A stretch of 64,000 bases of DNA from Telmatactis stephensoni. Its lineage: Eukaryota > Cnidaria > Anthozoa > Actiniaria > Isophelliidae. Each line of letters begins with the position of its first letter. The stretch's first letter is position 1. Where the stretch lies: the NCBI GenBank assembly GCA_029948255.1, contig JALIZF010001733.1, positions 414,001 to 478,000 on the forward strand, written 5' to 3'. Below the pieces are notes generated by a model. The model worked only from the letters and a program-made list of their open reading frames with translations. It had not been told where the DNA came from and did no database searches. Positions 32,741 through 44,861 of the stretch are shown in pieces. The translations under genes and the position numbers were made by a program.

Positions 32741-33790
32741 TATCCTGATGAAAATTACTGCTAGAATTCGTCCGGTTTCAGCGTCCTTGACAACCGTTGT
32801 TAAGCAACTCACTGGAGGACCAGCTGAGCAAAGAAACACAGAGCCAGTTCAATAAAGACATCCATAATAACTCAAAATTAAACACTTATCTGAGACATAT
32901 CTCAATGCCTTTTTCCTTCTTACCCAAATGCTCTAACATCTACAAAATCCTTTGATTTATATTTTTCGTCATAAAAGAAGAAGATGAGGAATATTGCTGA
33001 AACCGGTCTATACTAGATCAAAGTGTGCACTCGGATAAAGTAATTGTTTTTGAAATGAAAATACTTGTGAATTGCAATATAGTCAACAACACAGAGAATA
33101 AATGCTATTTGCTCCAAGAATGTCCAACATACCCATTCCATTACAATGGTAACGAATAGTGTCTATTGGTGTCTATTGGTGAAATACTACACAGGGCTCC
33201 CATCACTATTCCTATATACGTCTGTTCGTGAAATCTAAACAGGGCTCCCAACATTATCATTCCATAAGGTCGTTTGGGATGCCTGTGGCATCAATCGCGC
33301 CCATATCTTATTGATTAGATAGTACTTGGGAACCCTGTGGTAACAGCCTTCGGTGTGCTCGAGATGCTTACCAATGGTTACGAATGGTGCGATTGGTGAT
33401 TCTAAACTGCCAATTAGTATATTTTGGTAAAATATGAAATATTGACGGCAAGTTTAGCCGTTAAGATTGCGATGTGTAATCGTTATTTGTATTATCGCCG
33501 TTTTCAAAAGCCCATATGTTTTAAATAAGTCGAAATCAAAACTCAATAAATTAAATGATTCGCCGTTTCCAAACGTTGAGGAACGAAGGCACTCACACGG
33601 TCTTAAAACATCAAAACAATACTTAATTCGCGAAAATCTAGACAATTCAACAATTTAAGAATGCTTCGTTAAATCCTCGAATGGATATAATCATGGCCGT
33701 TTTCAAAAGCTCATTTGTTATGAAGACGAACTTGGATCGAATATTTTGAATAACTTCGAAATCAATTAAACAATAAATTAAAACAATATA
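32741..33790. other. Intron 1 sequence with degenerate CCAATGGT words
   Basis: No gene is recognisable. ACCAATGGTTACGAATGGT-like words at about 33130-33190 and 33370-33410 resemble the kernel of the 131-bp satellite that follows, in the other orientation. Confidence 0.4.
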
Positions 33791-33796
33791 TAATGA

Positions 33797-34456
33797 TACC
33801 ATTCGTACCATTCGTATTCGTACCAATGGTGAACATGGTCTGACTCCCTTGGGCTGTTAGCTTATGTAATATCCATTACACAGGAAACCCATTTCACCAT
33901 TCAACACCATTCGTTCCAATTGTAAATGCTCTTTACCATTCGTACCATTCGTACCAATGGTGAACATGGTCTGACTCCCTTGGGCTGTTAGCTTATGTAA
34001 TATCCATTACACAGGAAACCCATTTCACCATTCAACACCATTCGTTCCAATTGTAAATGGTCTTTACCATTCGTACCATTCGTACCAATGGTGAACATGG
34101 TCTGACTCCCTTGGGCTGTTAGCTTATGTAATATCCATTACACAGGAAACCCATTTCACCATTCAACACCATTCGTACCAATGGTCAACATGGTTTGACC
34201 CCCTTGGGCTTTTAGCTTATGTAATATCCATTACACAGGAAACCCATTTCACCATTCAACACCATTCGTTCCAATTGTAAATGCTCTTTACCATTCGTAC
34301 CATTCGCACCAATGGTGAACATGGTCTGACTCCCTTGGGCTGTTACCTTATGTAACACCATTACACAGGAAACCCATTTCACCATTCAACACCATTCGTT
34401 CCAATTGTAAATGTTCTTTACCATTCGTACCATTCATACCAATGGTGAACAACTCA
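33797..34456. repeat. 131-bp satellite, five units
   Basis: The landmark GAACATGGTCTGACTCCC recurs at 33831, 33962, 34093, 34186 (variant) and 34317, with a last partial landmark at 34447. Spacings are 131, 131, 93, 131 and 130, so the third unit has lost 38 bp. Each unit contains the self-complementary kernel ACCATTCGTACCAATGGT and a constant GTTAGCTTATGTAATATCC block. Confidence 0.93.
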
Positions 34457-34466
34457 TCAGAAAAGC

Positions 34467-34920
34467 TTGATCCAATCAAACAAAAAATTAATTTTTTACT
34501 CAATTTTCAAAAAAGTCACAAAACAGTCTGAAAGTCTAGATCAAATTAAAAATATTAATAATCATAAAAGAGCAATTTCGAAATTGAGATTAGGAAATCA
34601 CAACTTAAGAATAGAAACAGGCAGACACACTTCCCCCAAAATACCAGAACATTTAAGATTATGTAATATCTGCAAAGAAAACAAAATAGAAAACGAAATG
34701 CACTTTATCTGATCTTAGATTGTAACTTCTACAAAACTGAAAGAACAAATTTATTTAACAAAATAACTGCAAAATATCATCATTTCCCTGAATTTGATAA
34801 GACAAAACAAATCATGTTTCTTTTTAACAGTATTGATCCATTCATCTGTACATCTGTTGCTTCATTTATACATAATTCTATGGAAAAGAGAAACAACACA
34901 AATAAATCCTGATTATTATT
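34467..34920 (+). pseudogene. LINE ORF2 C-terminal fragment, frameshifted
   Basis: The frame reads SKLRLGNHNLRIETGRH and then LCNICKENKIENEMHFI, the C-x2-C-x8-H pattern found at the C-terminus of many APE-type LINE proteins. A five-base duplication-like insertion (ATCTGATCTTA, about 34707-34717) shifts the frame. The conserved continuation (DCNFYKTERTNLFNK) resumes in another frame and runs to about 34912. It is a 5'-truncated dead copy in intron 1. The clade cannot be settled from this end. Confidence 0.7.
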
Positions 34921-35015
34921 ATACATAATTTCATACTTATCAATATTTCAAGTATATTCTTTACAAATGAATGTATATCATGCTATAAAATGTTATACTA
35001 TATTATATATAATTA

Positions 35016-35875
35016 TATAATCCTCCTAAAATACCATATAGCTAACTACAAAATTACTTTTGAATTTTTCTACCTATCCAAATTAAGAATTAATTTGGAC
35101 AGTTTTCATTTAGGGTTTTCTAAAGAAAAACTGAGCAATCCAAATTAATGAGTAATTTGGATAGTTCGTGTTTAGACTGCAAGAAAAACAATAGAAGTAA
35201 GAATTCAACCAATAGCGCGGCGCGTAGCATTCATTCACATCTGATTTTGTGGAGAAAAAATGGCGGAATGTTTTGGACTGCAAATTTGCTTTTTACACCT
35301 ACTTACTTAAAGTTTTCTGGTTTAAAGTGTTAGCGAATGAGGTGAGGAAAGTATTTATTATATTTTTGTGTAGTTTTTCTGAAAAATTGACACATTTTGA
35401 GAGAGTTTTTGAAGCCAGTTGAAATTCAGTTGGCTTTAGCTTTGGCGAGTATCGGCCTCGCTGCTTACATGAAAACACTTTCTGAATGAAATTGGTAAAT
35501 GAAAATGTTCAGAAAAAGTTAATCATCTAATAAAATGTATTTCATGGACCTTACAGTGTATATTTGTATTTTCAATAAGATGTTTTTTTGCATTCAAAAA
35601 CTCATCATGAATAATGTACTTCGTGTACAAGTTGTCTTGCTTGGTTTGCAAAGAAGCACGATGAATCGTACCGAAAGTGTTGGCCAGTTAAGCTTATATA
35701 ATTAATAATTAATAGGACTCCACGCCTGTGCAATTTGAAAATAATTGAACTCAAAAAATTCCTCTGACTGCCAAATTGGACTCGGCCTACGGCCTCGTCC
35801 AATTTTGGCAGTCCTCGGAATTTTTTTCGTCCAATTATTTTCAAATTGGACAGCGTGGAGTCCTATTACATATAC
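35016..35875. repeat. Dispersed repeat, copy 2, with terminal palindrome
   Basis: This is the full form of the repeat at 5774-6562. Near its right end (about 35712-35872) TAGGACTCCACGC...GCGTGGAGTCCTA forms a long inverted repeat around CGAGTCCAATTT-type sequence, whose left arm copy 1 has lost. Confidence 0.8.
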
Positions 35876-37100
35876 TAATACCATGTAAAATTTGGTGATA
35901 CTCAAATAAAACTGTAAATTGTAATTGTAAATTATTTAGGGATAATGGGATTCTTGTCTGTACGTTTTTTTAGTATGGACTTTGTCCTTCTGTTATTCAA
36001 ACAATCCAGTAACTCGAGACTTCTAATAAGACTAGTGAAGACTAGTAACTAGCCGTGCGGCTGAGCGGAAGTATTCAAAAAGGTCACGAACTGTTTAGTG
36101 ACATTTCTCGGGAAAGACAATGTTCTTTTATGAGTTTTCATGACCATTGATTAATCGATGGAAGCAAGACGATAAGTTGCATTCGAATGTCCTCTGAGAG
36201 ATAAAATATCTTCAGAAAGCCACGTGATATCGCTAAAATTTCTGGTGAATCGAAATTTTGCTTACGCAGACTACTCTCAGTAGTTCAGTATAAATTAAAT
36301 CCACATATATTTATAGCGCATGAACTAAAACAGCAATTCCTTGTTAGATTCTCTGTAAAACAAGATATTTATCAAGTACTTTTTTAGCTCTAGGGCCAGT
36401 TATCAATGACATCAATCAGTTATTTAATCATTGCTAACACTAGTTGTTTGTGATCAGTCCGCGATTGAAGGCGAAATCTGTTTCTTGTCTCTGGAATTTC
36501 ATTTCTTTAAAGCACTTTTGTTTTGACAGTTCAATTGCTGACCCCACGACATATCTTTGTACTGCAAACTCACGAAAGCTTTTGTGGCGTTTTCCACTGT
36601 TCGGTGTAGACGAGTTTTTTGGGACAAACTTTTCGCTGAATTAATACGTTTTTAGAGCCTCGTACAATATACATTACTTAATCAGCTCGCGTCATTTCAC
36701 TTTCTGTTAGAAACGACTAGAAACGATTAGTTATGTTATATTCGTTATGTTATAAAATAATATGTATGCATCTCTTGTTGACGCATGAATAAGAATGGAC
36801 TACTTAAAAACACCTCTATATATCCGATCTCATGAAGGATGGAATGGAGGTTTTTAATCATACTGACCGTGTCAGCTAGTGCCGTAATGTCTATAAAAAC
36901 ATTCGATATTCCTGCCGCAGCCGTACCGTGTGGTAACGGTTCAAGTATGCACCAACGCTTTGGATACAGCGCTAACATTAAACTAAGTAAATAGTATAAT
37001 TATAAAAATGGGCAACAAAGCATTTTATTTGTTTTAAGTTACTAAGTTGTTTCATGGATTTAGTGTTTGCGTTCTATAAAGGACTCACTGTATCCTGGGA
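35876..37100. other. Intron 1 sequence, mostly unassigned
   Basis: Apart from the exon-like piece at 36848-36972, I see no conserved peptide. A 66-codon frame (36444-36644) is unsupported. Confidence 0.4.
36848..36972 (-). pseudogene. Exon-like sequence in intron 1, paralogous to 21960-22090
   Basis: On the minus strand an acceptor-like GTTTAATGTTAG precedes a frame containing HGTAAAGISNVF and DITAL and a donor-like GTCAGT near 36863. It matches 21960-22090 at about 80 percent of bases over a 50-base core. A product cannot be named. Confidence 0.3.
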
Positions 37101-37103
37101 ATA

Positions 37104-37233
37104 GAGGGATTTCACGGCAGCCATGTTTGTGGTGAAAATAATAGACCTTTTCTCCCAAGAGAAATGAAATATTTTGTCCTTAAAAAAACCCTCTATTGTA
37201 CTTGCCCACAAAAATGGCTGCCATGAAACCCCT
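37104..37233. repeat. Small inverted-repeat element, GGCAGCCAT arms
   Basis: AGGGATTTCACGGCAGCCAT at the left pairs with ATGGCTGCCATGAAACCCCT at the right. The centre is about 70 bp. Confidence 0.65.
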
Positions 37234-37239
37234 ATATAC

Positions 37240-38630
37240 CTTCAGGCGTTTAAAAATATCATATCTAGCTATTTTGTCTTTGAAAATCAATGAAAATGGC
37301 TGGTGAAGATTCTGCCTTTATTCAATAGAATGTACTGGCTTATTTATGAATAAATATTTTGTCAAGTTAGTAATTCCCCAGTTAAAATATATCAATAATG
37401 AGCGGCCAGTAGAGTATTAGTGACGTAGAAGACTATACCTACCTTGCTCCATTTAATGGTTGTGTCCTGTAGATCTGTTCACGACACCAATTGCAAGCTC
37501 GTATAAATCTTGATTGTAAACACAAATCAATCTAAAGTCGGCTCATATTTGACACGTTGTAACGTTGTAAACTACACCAGAGACCAACCATAATTGCATA
37601 ATTCCTTACAATCTCATTTCCGGTACACGAAATAAAGGCTATGCCCGGGGGCTATGCGTGTATCAGATATCAACAAACAAGAGCTAGACAGAGGGAAACT
37701 TCTTATTATAAAATACCGCGCGTGCCATGATAATTCCCGGTTGGGCTATTTTTCGCAACCGGATACAGTTTAATTTTCGTTTTACCGGAAATGAATTATT
37801 GAAAAATTGCGATGGCATCGTTACCTGCTTGTATAGCCAACATTTTCAATTGACATCTACCAGAAACTCATGAGTTTCTGCATCTACATGTACATTTTTT
37901 TATCCTCAAAACCATGAGTATCACATTGGGCTTCCTGTGTTAGAAGGTGGAATTCTGGGTAGTGTTTGAAGAGCCAGGACATCGTCATCATCGTGATGTG
38001 GAGGATTTGTGTTTGTGATGAAACTCGCGATAAACAGTCTCTTTGGTGGCTCTTAGTGGCATTCACAGGTCAGTAAATGATTATAAATGCTTTAATGCGG
38101 TTAATTTTACAATATTGATGTCATTTTGAGTTTTTAAAGCCTACAATCCACGTAAATTATTTAGTTGGACACCTCGAGACTCGTGTCCCAAAAGGGCGCG
38201 AAACTGTACACAGCTTTGGTTGTTGTTTACCACGAGTCTTCTTTGAGCTCTGTTTCTACAGTTTTCGATATGTTGTATATTGTAAACCGCTTTGACTTGA
38301 AAAAATATTTAGTTTTGAAAAATATTTGGGCTTGTCGCCGCTAAAACTCGGTTCGACGGTTTCGGTTCGACAAGTGAACGCATGCTATCCGGAACGAGGT
38401 CAGGAAAACTAAATTAAACTTACTGTATTTACTACAAAACTCAATTAAAGTTTTCTTAATTGTCATATCTTCTCTTTACTAGTTAATTTTATTTCTTTTT
38501 TCCTGACAAGACGGAGTCCAAGTAAGTGATTAGCTGCCATCAACTGAAGTTAAGTTATGAGTATTGCACTAGACTTGTACAGTCTCAGCATATGAAAAGA
38601 GAACGGCATTTGCTGTTTTAGGTATTTAGA
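37240..38630. other. Intron 1 sequence, no gene recognised
   Basis: No conserved peptide or clear repeat structure. A 60-codon minus-strand frame (37884-38066) is unsupported. Confidence 0.4.
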
Positions 38631-38635
38631 TGCTT

Positions 38636-38893
38636 GTATACAGCTATTTAAAAAAACTTTGAATACTGAATACTGCATTCCGCATACTGAATAGTGCATT
38701 CCAAGACTTACAAATTGCATTTTTGATCGTTTCCATTGTCGTTTTGCCACCTATTTGCCTAGTTATAGCTGTTATAGAGGATTTTCACCATGCCATCTCC
38801 AAAACATACTGAACTACAAGACATTTTGGTCTTTTAATGTAGTATGCAGAATGCAGTATTCAGTATTCAACGTTTTTTGAAATAGCTGTATAC
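38636..38893. repeat. MITE with TGTATACAGCTATTT ends
   Basis: TGTATACAGCTATTTAAAAA and, further in, GAATACTGAATACTGCATTC are inverted at the right end with few differences (arms about 47 bp). Confidence 0.7.
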
Positions 38894-39343
38894 ATGTAAA
38901 ATTAAAAATATGTATTCTAAGAACATATTGAGTGTACTGGTGTGATTGAGGTCTATAAATCTCAAATCAAATATGTCAATGTTCTAGGTCATTGTCCTGC
39001 ACTGTTCTTGATTTGTTACTCATAGGCACTGTCTTTTTCTTTCTCTTGCTTTAAAAGTTAAGGAATTGTCTTTGAGATGGTTTAACACCAAATCCAAAGG
39101 ATGTTCATAACACCAAAAACATTTTTTGAGATGAAAATTGAATCAACAGTTCTTTTTACATAGTGTGTTGAGTTATCAGTAAACTGGCTTTTGGGACAAA
39201 CGTTGTGAGACAAAATTTCCAATTAAAGGCAACTGAAAGGTGCATGTATCTACTGCAACAATCGTATTAGTTTTGTTAATATTTTCTCAAACAAAGTGAC
39301 TCAAGTTTTATTATTACTATATTGGCAACTAGGATTTTAAGTT

Positions 39344-39926
39344 GGCATGTACTAAAACCAGGAACATAAGAATGGAACAGCCGGAACAAAAACCGTGTCT
39401 ATGTCAGTAATCAAAGCCAGACAGCTTTCGTACACTATGAAGTGAACAATATAGCTTTTTTGATCTTTATATAACCATAATGGCTACATTTTACAGGATT
39501 ATTTGAAGCTTACCTTATCTTCAAGGTCTTCCATTGTCGCTTCTTGCACGGGAAAGTGAAGCCATGTGAGTAAAACAAAGCTAACCGATGTGGGAAGTAC
39601 TTTTGGTAGGGAGGGGAGAAAAGTACAGTGTAAGACTAGTTTATGGTGGTGATATTTAGCATTTCTTGTGAGTATGAAAGTTTAAAAGTACTGGAAAGCA
39701 AACAAAGCTAGAGGAAGATAGAGCTTTCTGCTATTTGTGTGTTTCTTTGTGTTTTTATTCCTTATTTATTGATTAAACATGTTATCAATTTCTTTTTTTC
39801 CTTTTTTTTCCTGAAACTGTTCCAATGGTTTTGTTCCGGTCATTTTGGTGGTTTCATTCCTGTGGTTTCTGTTGTTCTGGTCGTTCCGGCTGTTCTGATC
39901 CAGTGTTCCAGGTTTTAGTACATGCC
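39344..39926. mobile_element. Inverted-repeat element GGCATGTACTAAAACC, enclosing candidate exon 1
   Basis: GGCATGTACTAAAACCAGGA and the inner GAACAGCCGGAAC are found inverted at the right end with the same spacing (about 45 bp of arm, several mismatches). The 583-bp interior includes the candidate start exon at 39514-39534. No target duplication is clear. Confidence 0.6.
39514..39534 (-). CDS. DUF229 membrane protein gene, candidate exon 1 (start)
   Basis: On the minus strand GCGACAATGGAAGAC gives an ATG with A at -3 and G at +4. The seven codons MEDLEDK end at a GTAAGC donor in phase 0, which joins exactly to exon 2 and gives a short acidic-basic cytoplasmic tail before the membrane anchor. 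The total model then is 2376 coding bases, divisible by three. The weakness is that such a short exon can arise by chance, and it lies inside an inverted-repeat element 8.5 kb from exon 2. Another upstream exon could supply the true start. Confidence 0.35.
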
Positions 39927-39942
39927 TTTTCATACTTGCCCA

Positions 39943-40013
39943 AAATAGACGACCTGATACGGGCGGTAAATCAAGTTTACCGTCAGTACAGGTGGTGAAG
40001 GTAATTTATATGC
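39943..40013 (+). repeat. Inverted pair, left member (partner 45408-45481)
   Basis: AAAATAGACGACCTGATAC, GCGGTAAA, AAGTTTACCG and ACAGGTGGTGAAGGTAA occur here and, inverted in the same order, at 45408-45481. The pair could be the terminal repeats of a 5.5-kb element. Confidence 0.6.
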
Positions 40014-40479
40014 AAAGCAATCACATTAATATTCACAAACTTGAATCAAATTATAGAACTGTTCACACATGATAAATTGGTCACCCTTTGGTATTACGTG
40101 CATAAATTATAAGTTCAAGCATGGCTCGCTGAATCCTTTACCGGCGGTACGGCCCGTACCGTTCGTGCATGAATTATAATTTCATATACCATACAAGAAA
40201 TTCAAGCTCAAAACCTGCTTCATGGCCACTGCTACAAGTTCACATTGAGCCTTCACATTTTTATTTCGTCGTCAGTTCAAAAACAAAAACAAATAATAAT
40301 AATACCGATCGGCTAGCAGTCATTCGGTACGTTGCGTTCCAGATCAAATGTTTATATTTGTGAATTCTCCATGATTACATTCCTTAAAATCGCTACTTTA
40401 CAAACACTAAATGCTTTGCTTATTTCTTAGGCTATGAGTTTGGTATTTGTAAAGACCCCAGATGATTATTCTACTTAAC

Positions 40480-40658
40480 AAATAGATCAGGCGTAGCTAT
40501 GTTCTGTACTCTGATGGAACACGACTCGAGCTGTAAAACACGAAAAAAGTTATAGAAATCACGAGCCGTAGGTGAGTGATTTCTATAGCTTTTTGAGTGT
40601 TTTACAGCTTCAGGAGTGTTTCATCAGAGTACAGAACATAGCTACGCCTGATCTATTT
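40480..40658. repeat. MITE with AAATAGATCAGGCGTAGC ends
   Basis: AAATAGATCAGGCGTAGCTA and TAGCTACGCCTGATCTATTT are perfect inverted ends. The arms extend about 80 bp with a few mismatches (GTTCTGTACTCTGATG, GCTGTAAAACAC). Confidence 0.85.
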
Positions 40659-41649
40659 GCTTTATATAATAGAATTTTACGAGCAAAGAAACTGGTAAGC
40701 TTAAAACTGAAAATCAAAGTTAGGAAAACAGCGCACGTCTTTCGACAAATCGACAAAATTATGCAAAAAATAGTGCTTCTGTAAATAAACAGTGGTTTAC
40801 TTCTACGTAATTCATTAAGTTACCTCAATATTTTGAACAGGTGATTAGATTTTCCAAACTGATCTATCTTGCCTGACATATCTCAGTATTTGTTTACGTC
40901 CAAACCATAGCTTGAAATTTTCGAGACGTAAGCTTACTTATCTGTAGAAAATAATTGGTTCTGATGGGTAAAGAAACTTCTGGTTGTCGTCTTCCACAGC
41001 AATGTTGAGTTCAAATCTTTGTTTCCAAGAGTCGTAGAAATACTGAAAGTGTCTTTGACTAAAATTTAAGTACATCCTTGCTTTTTATACAACGTTGAGT
41101 GAAGCCACTGTCAGTTCGTCCTCGACAAACATCCAAAATACTCTACCGAAAACTAAAGCTCAAAAATTGTATTTTACGGTTCCAAAAGTTTTGGTTCCAG
41201 TTTAAAGAAGACGTCAGCTTTGCCTTGAAACCAACATTTACATTTGCTGTCTTTTTTTCGTGATATTTACGTAAAAGTCAACTTAAAAGCAAAGAGGTTT
41301 GCTTTCCTTTCATCACATTGCCTTTTCCTGCTGTTCGGGTGTACAAACGCGCGCATCCGCTAACAGAAAATGGCGGGAATTTTCCCAGACTTGTTTTGAC
41401 TTGGTCGCGAGGGATTGCACAATATAAAGGGATAGATTTTCTTGTGTTTATAAAGTTTTTGATAATTTTACAAATGATATACACTGAAAGGACTCAAAAC
41501 AAACGTGAGTACAATATTTTGATCTTGTGACGTCACTTCTATTATCTGTACTCTGATAAAGTATGGCTAATTGACCAATCAGATCGTGCGCTCGTAAAAT
41601 TCTATTATATAATAAAAAATACTCGCTTAAAAGAACTGCTATCAAGTTG

Positions 41650-42130
41650 TGAGATATTTATTTGTGATTTGTCGTTCTCAAAAACACGCACTTCAATTCA
41701 TGAGTGTATTTGTGAATACGCCGTTTTCAAAAAGCAAAGAAGCCTGATAATTATGCTTTCTTTGTGATTTGTCGTTCTCAAAAAATCCGATCGGACTACA
41801 CGCACTTCCATTCATGTTTGTATTTGTGAATACGCTGTTTTCAAAAAGCAAAGAAGCCAGATAATTATGCTTTCTTTGTGATTTGTCGTTCTCAAAAAAT
41901 CCGATCGCATTTGTGAATATGCTGTTTTCAAAAAGAAAAGAAGCCAGATAATTATGCTGTGAGATTTATCAGTGTGATTTGTTGTTCTCAAAAAATCCGA
42001 TCAGACTAAACGCACTTTTATTCATGTTTGTATTTGTGAATACGCCGTTTTCAAAGAGCAAAGAAGCCAGATGTTTATATTTGTGATCCATCGTTTTCAA
42101 AAAATCCCACCGGACTACACGCACTTTTGG
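41650..42130. repeat. Imperfect tandem repeat, about 96-114 bp, five units
   Basis: GTGATTTGTCGTTCTCAAAAA recurs at about 41664, 41764, 41878, 41974 and 42083. Units also share ACGCACTT, TTTGTATTTGTGAATACG and AAAGAAGCCAGATAATTATG. Unit length varies by internal deletions. Confidence 0.88.
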
Positions 42131-42400
42131 AAACTTATATTAATTACCAGATTAAAGTTTCAATTGGGATTTTGACAATAGGCTACAAGGAAGCCAACAA
42201 AGTGTTCAGACATAAGTAGAGACTGCACTTTAACATAAAAATAAATTTTTATCAATTATCATTTTGTTAAACATACACACACATACATATATAGCAATGG
42301 GGTGAACATTTCCTACACTTAAAAAAGATAAAAAAAGGTATTTACAAATAAATTTACAAAAGAGGGGGAATGCAACATTGGTTTCAAAAAAGGTATTTAA

Positions 42401-44108
42401 GGTGACTCAATAGAAATTCAGGAGGCATTCGGCCTTGACAAACTTTTGGTCACAACTTTTTAGGATCGCGTTCAATTTCAATAGCTTTCTAGGAACTTTT
42501 ACTCCAATTATCCAGCTACGCATTGGCTTTAAGCGATTTTGTTGAAGAGAACTATTTTTGGAGTAATTTCAACAAAACCTGACCCCACTGTTTAGAAATG
42601 ACCCACTCTAAATCAAAATTTTGTTGGTATAAATGGATGAAATACAGGGAATCAAACTACAATAAATCAAACTTCAAGCTGAGTGAGTTTCACAAAAATC
42701 GTCGGAATAGAAATGCGAGGACAATTGGCCACCAAAAGTGTACCTTAAAAGTGCTCTGAAATCGTCATGAATCTTAAAGCACCCCTTGTACTCTGAGAAT
42801 AACAACCACGAACCTCAAATGACAACGAAAAGGTAACTTAATGTCTGCCTAATAAAAGTGTAAAACTAGATCGCTCACAAGACAAGCCGTTAAAAAATAT
42901 AAGCAATGTTTATAATGTTTATAAAACACTGAAAATGGTCAAAAAGTTTGGACGCACTTTAATGCTAGAATTTGGAAAAATTCTGTAGCGAAGCTGCTGT
43001 TTTAAAGCTAGAAACAATAACTTCAAGGTTCCATTAAACGACTGTACTGAGTTTTGTTGTTGTACACAATATAGATCTGGAGAAATAAATTCGATAAAGT
43101 ACAATATGCTGCACAAACGCTTGAAACCAGATTTCTTGCGCTTTTGTTTTGAATGCAAATGAGCTGCAATTCAAGAATGCAAACCTTTGTCAGGAGGGTG
43201 GGCATTAGTTAGTCTTGGGAGATGAGGTGGCCGTGTTTATGAAAGCACCACTGAATCGACTTAAATCGACTTAAATAAAGGATGAATTTACGGCCACCTC
43301 ATCTCCCAAGGCACTCCCCTGACAAAAATGTAAATTCTTGAATTGCAGTCATTTGCATTCAAAACAAAAGCGCAAGAAATCTGGTTTCAAGCGTTTGTGC
43401 AGCATATCATACTTTATAAAATTTATTTCTCCTGATCTATGTTGTGTACAACAACAAAACTCAGTACAGTCGTTTAATGGAACCTTGAAGTTATTGTTTC
43501 TAGCTTTAAAACAGCAGCTTCGCTACAGAATTTTTCCAATTCTAGCATTAAAGTGCGTCCAAACTTTTTGACCATTTTCAGTGTTTTATAAACATTATAA
43601 ACATTGCTTATATTTTGTAACGGCTTGTCTTGTGGGCGATCAGTTTTACACTTTTATTAGGAAGACATTAAGTTACCTTTTCGTTGTCATTTGAGGTTCG
43701 TGGTTGTTATTCTCAGAGTACAAGGGGTGCTTTAAGATTCATGACGATTTCAGAGCACTTTTAAGGTACACTTTTGGCGGCCAATCGTCCTCGCATTTCT
43801 ATTCCGACGATTTTTGTGAAACTCACTCAGCTTGAAGTTTGATTTATTGTAGTTTGATTCCCTGTATTTCATCCATTTATACCAACAAAATTTTGATTTA
43901 GAGTGGGTCATTTCTAAACAGTGGGGTCAGGTTTTGTTGAAATTACTCCAAAAATAGTTCTCTTCAACAAAATCGCTTAAAGCCAATGTGTAGCTGGATA
44001 ATTGGAGTAAAAGTTCCTAGAAAGCTATTGAAATTGAACGCGATCCTAAAAAGTTGTGACCAAAAGTTTGTCAAGGCCGAATGCCTCCTGAATTTCTATT
44101 GAGTCACC
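42401..44108. mobile_element. 1.7-kb TTAA-flanked foldback element
   Basis: The left arm (42401-43234, 834 bp) and right arm (43290-44108, 819 bp) are inverted copies separated by 55 bp. TTAA lies directly outside both ends (42397-42400 and 44109-44112) and the tips read GGTGACTCAATAG. A 120-base sample of the arms shows one mismatch, so the arms are very similar. Mirror-image open frames at 42919-43158 (minus) and 43338-43571 (plus) follow from the palindrome and resemble no known protein. Confidence 0.92.
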
Positions 44109-44514
44109 TTAAAAAAGTCAAAGATGTCAATGAGACAACTCATGGATACTGCACAAAACCAATGAGTTAACAGCAAAATGCAATGAAAAAGGCATACAGT
44201 AACTCTAGGACCAACACCTGTCCTTACCTTACTTTCAGGACAAGCGCTTAGTGCCTGCCAGCCTCAGAGAGGTGTCCAAACTAGCTAGTCTCATTCCAGA
44301 CAATATTGGGCCATCTAAAAGGAAGTGCTCAAAGCAGGCTGGAGGATTTGTGTAACAATAGGCTATTCAGTTACACAATATTTTATGCCATTAAGAAAGT
44401 GATAGCAATAACCCACACAATAACTTAATACTCCTTCAAATGGTGTATGAGCGAGTCAAAATGGTATTCAAAAAATGGTATTCAAATTTCCAAAATTCAT
44501 CGCTGTTTTCTGTG

Positions 44515-44860
44515 AAAGAGCAATACCATTATGCAGAAGTGGATGGAAGGATAGGGATAATTGAGCTAAAAAGATCCATAAAGTTGTCCAATTTACTATT
44601 TGGGTGCCTATAAACCACACCGCAAATTAGATTTGGTTGTCCAGTAATTACAATTTCGATCCACAGCATTTCAAAGTCAGTATTAGACATAGTAAAATCT
44701 TTACGGATGGAGAAATTTCAATCATGCCTAACATGGAACCCAACACCTCCTGCATTTGAAAGACTTGGTTCATGAACAAAATCATAGCCTATTATGTTGA
44801 CATTACTAAAACTCTCGTTGTCTTTTTTAAACTTGGTTTCTGATAGACCAATTATGGAAA
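44515..44860 (-). pseudogene. LINE endonuclease (APE-type) fragment
   Basis: On the minus strand the pieces IIGLSETKF, GYDFVHEPSLSNAGGVGFHV and then EMLWIEIV and CGVVYRHPN match the order of motifs in the apurinic-like endonuclease domain of CR1/L2-type LINEs. In-frame stops interrupt it. Only this part of the element is visible. Confidence 0.65.
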
Positions 44861-44861
44861 A

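Noticed and set aside
42919..43571. Pair of about 80-codon genes in opposite orientation
   Set aside because: The same sequence read twice because of the foldback arms; no domain recognised.
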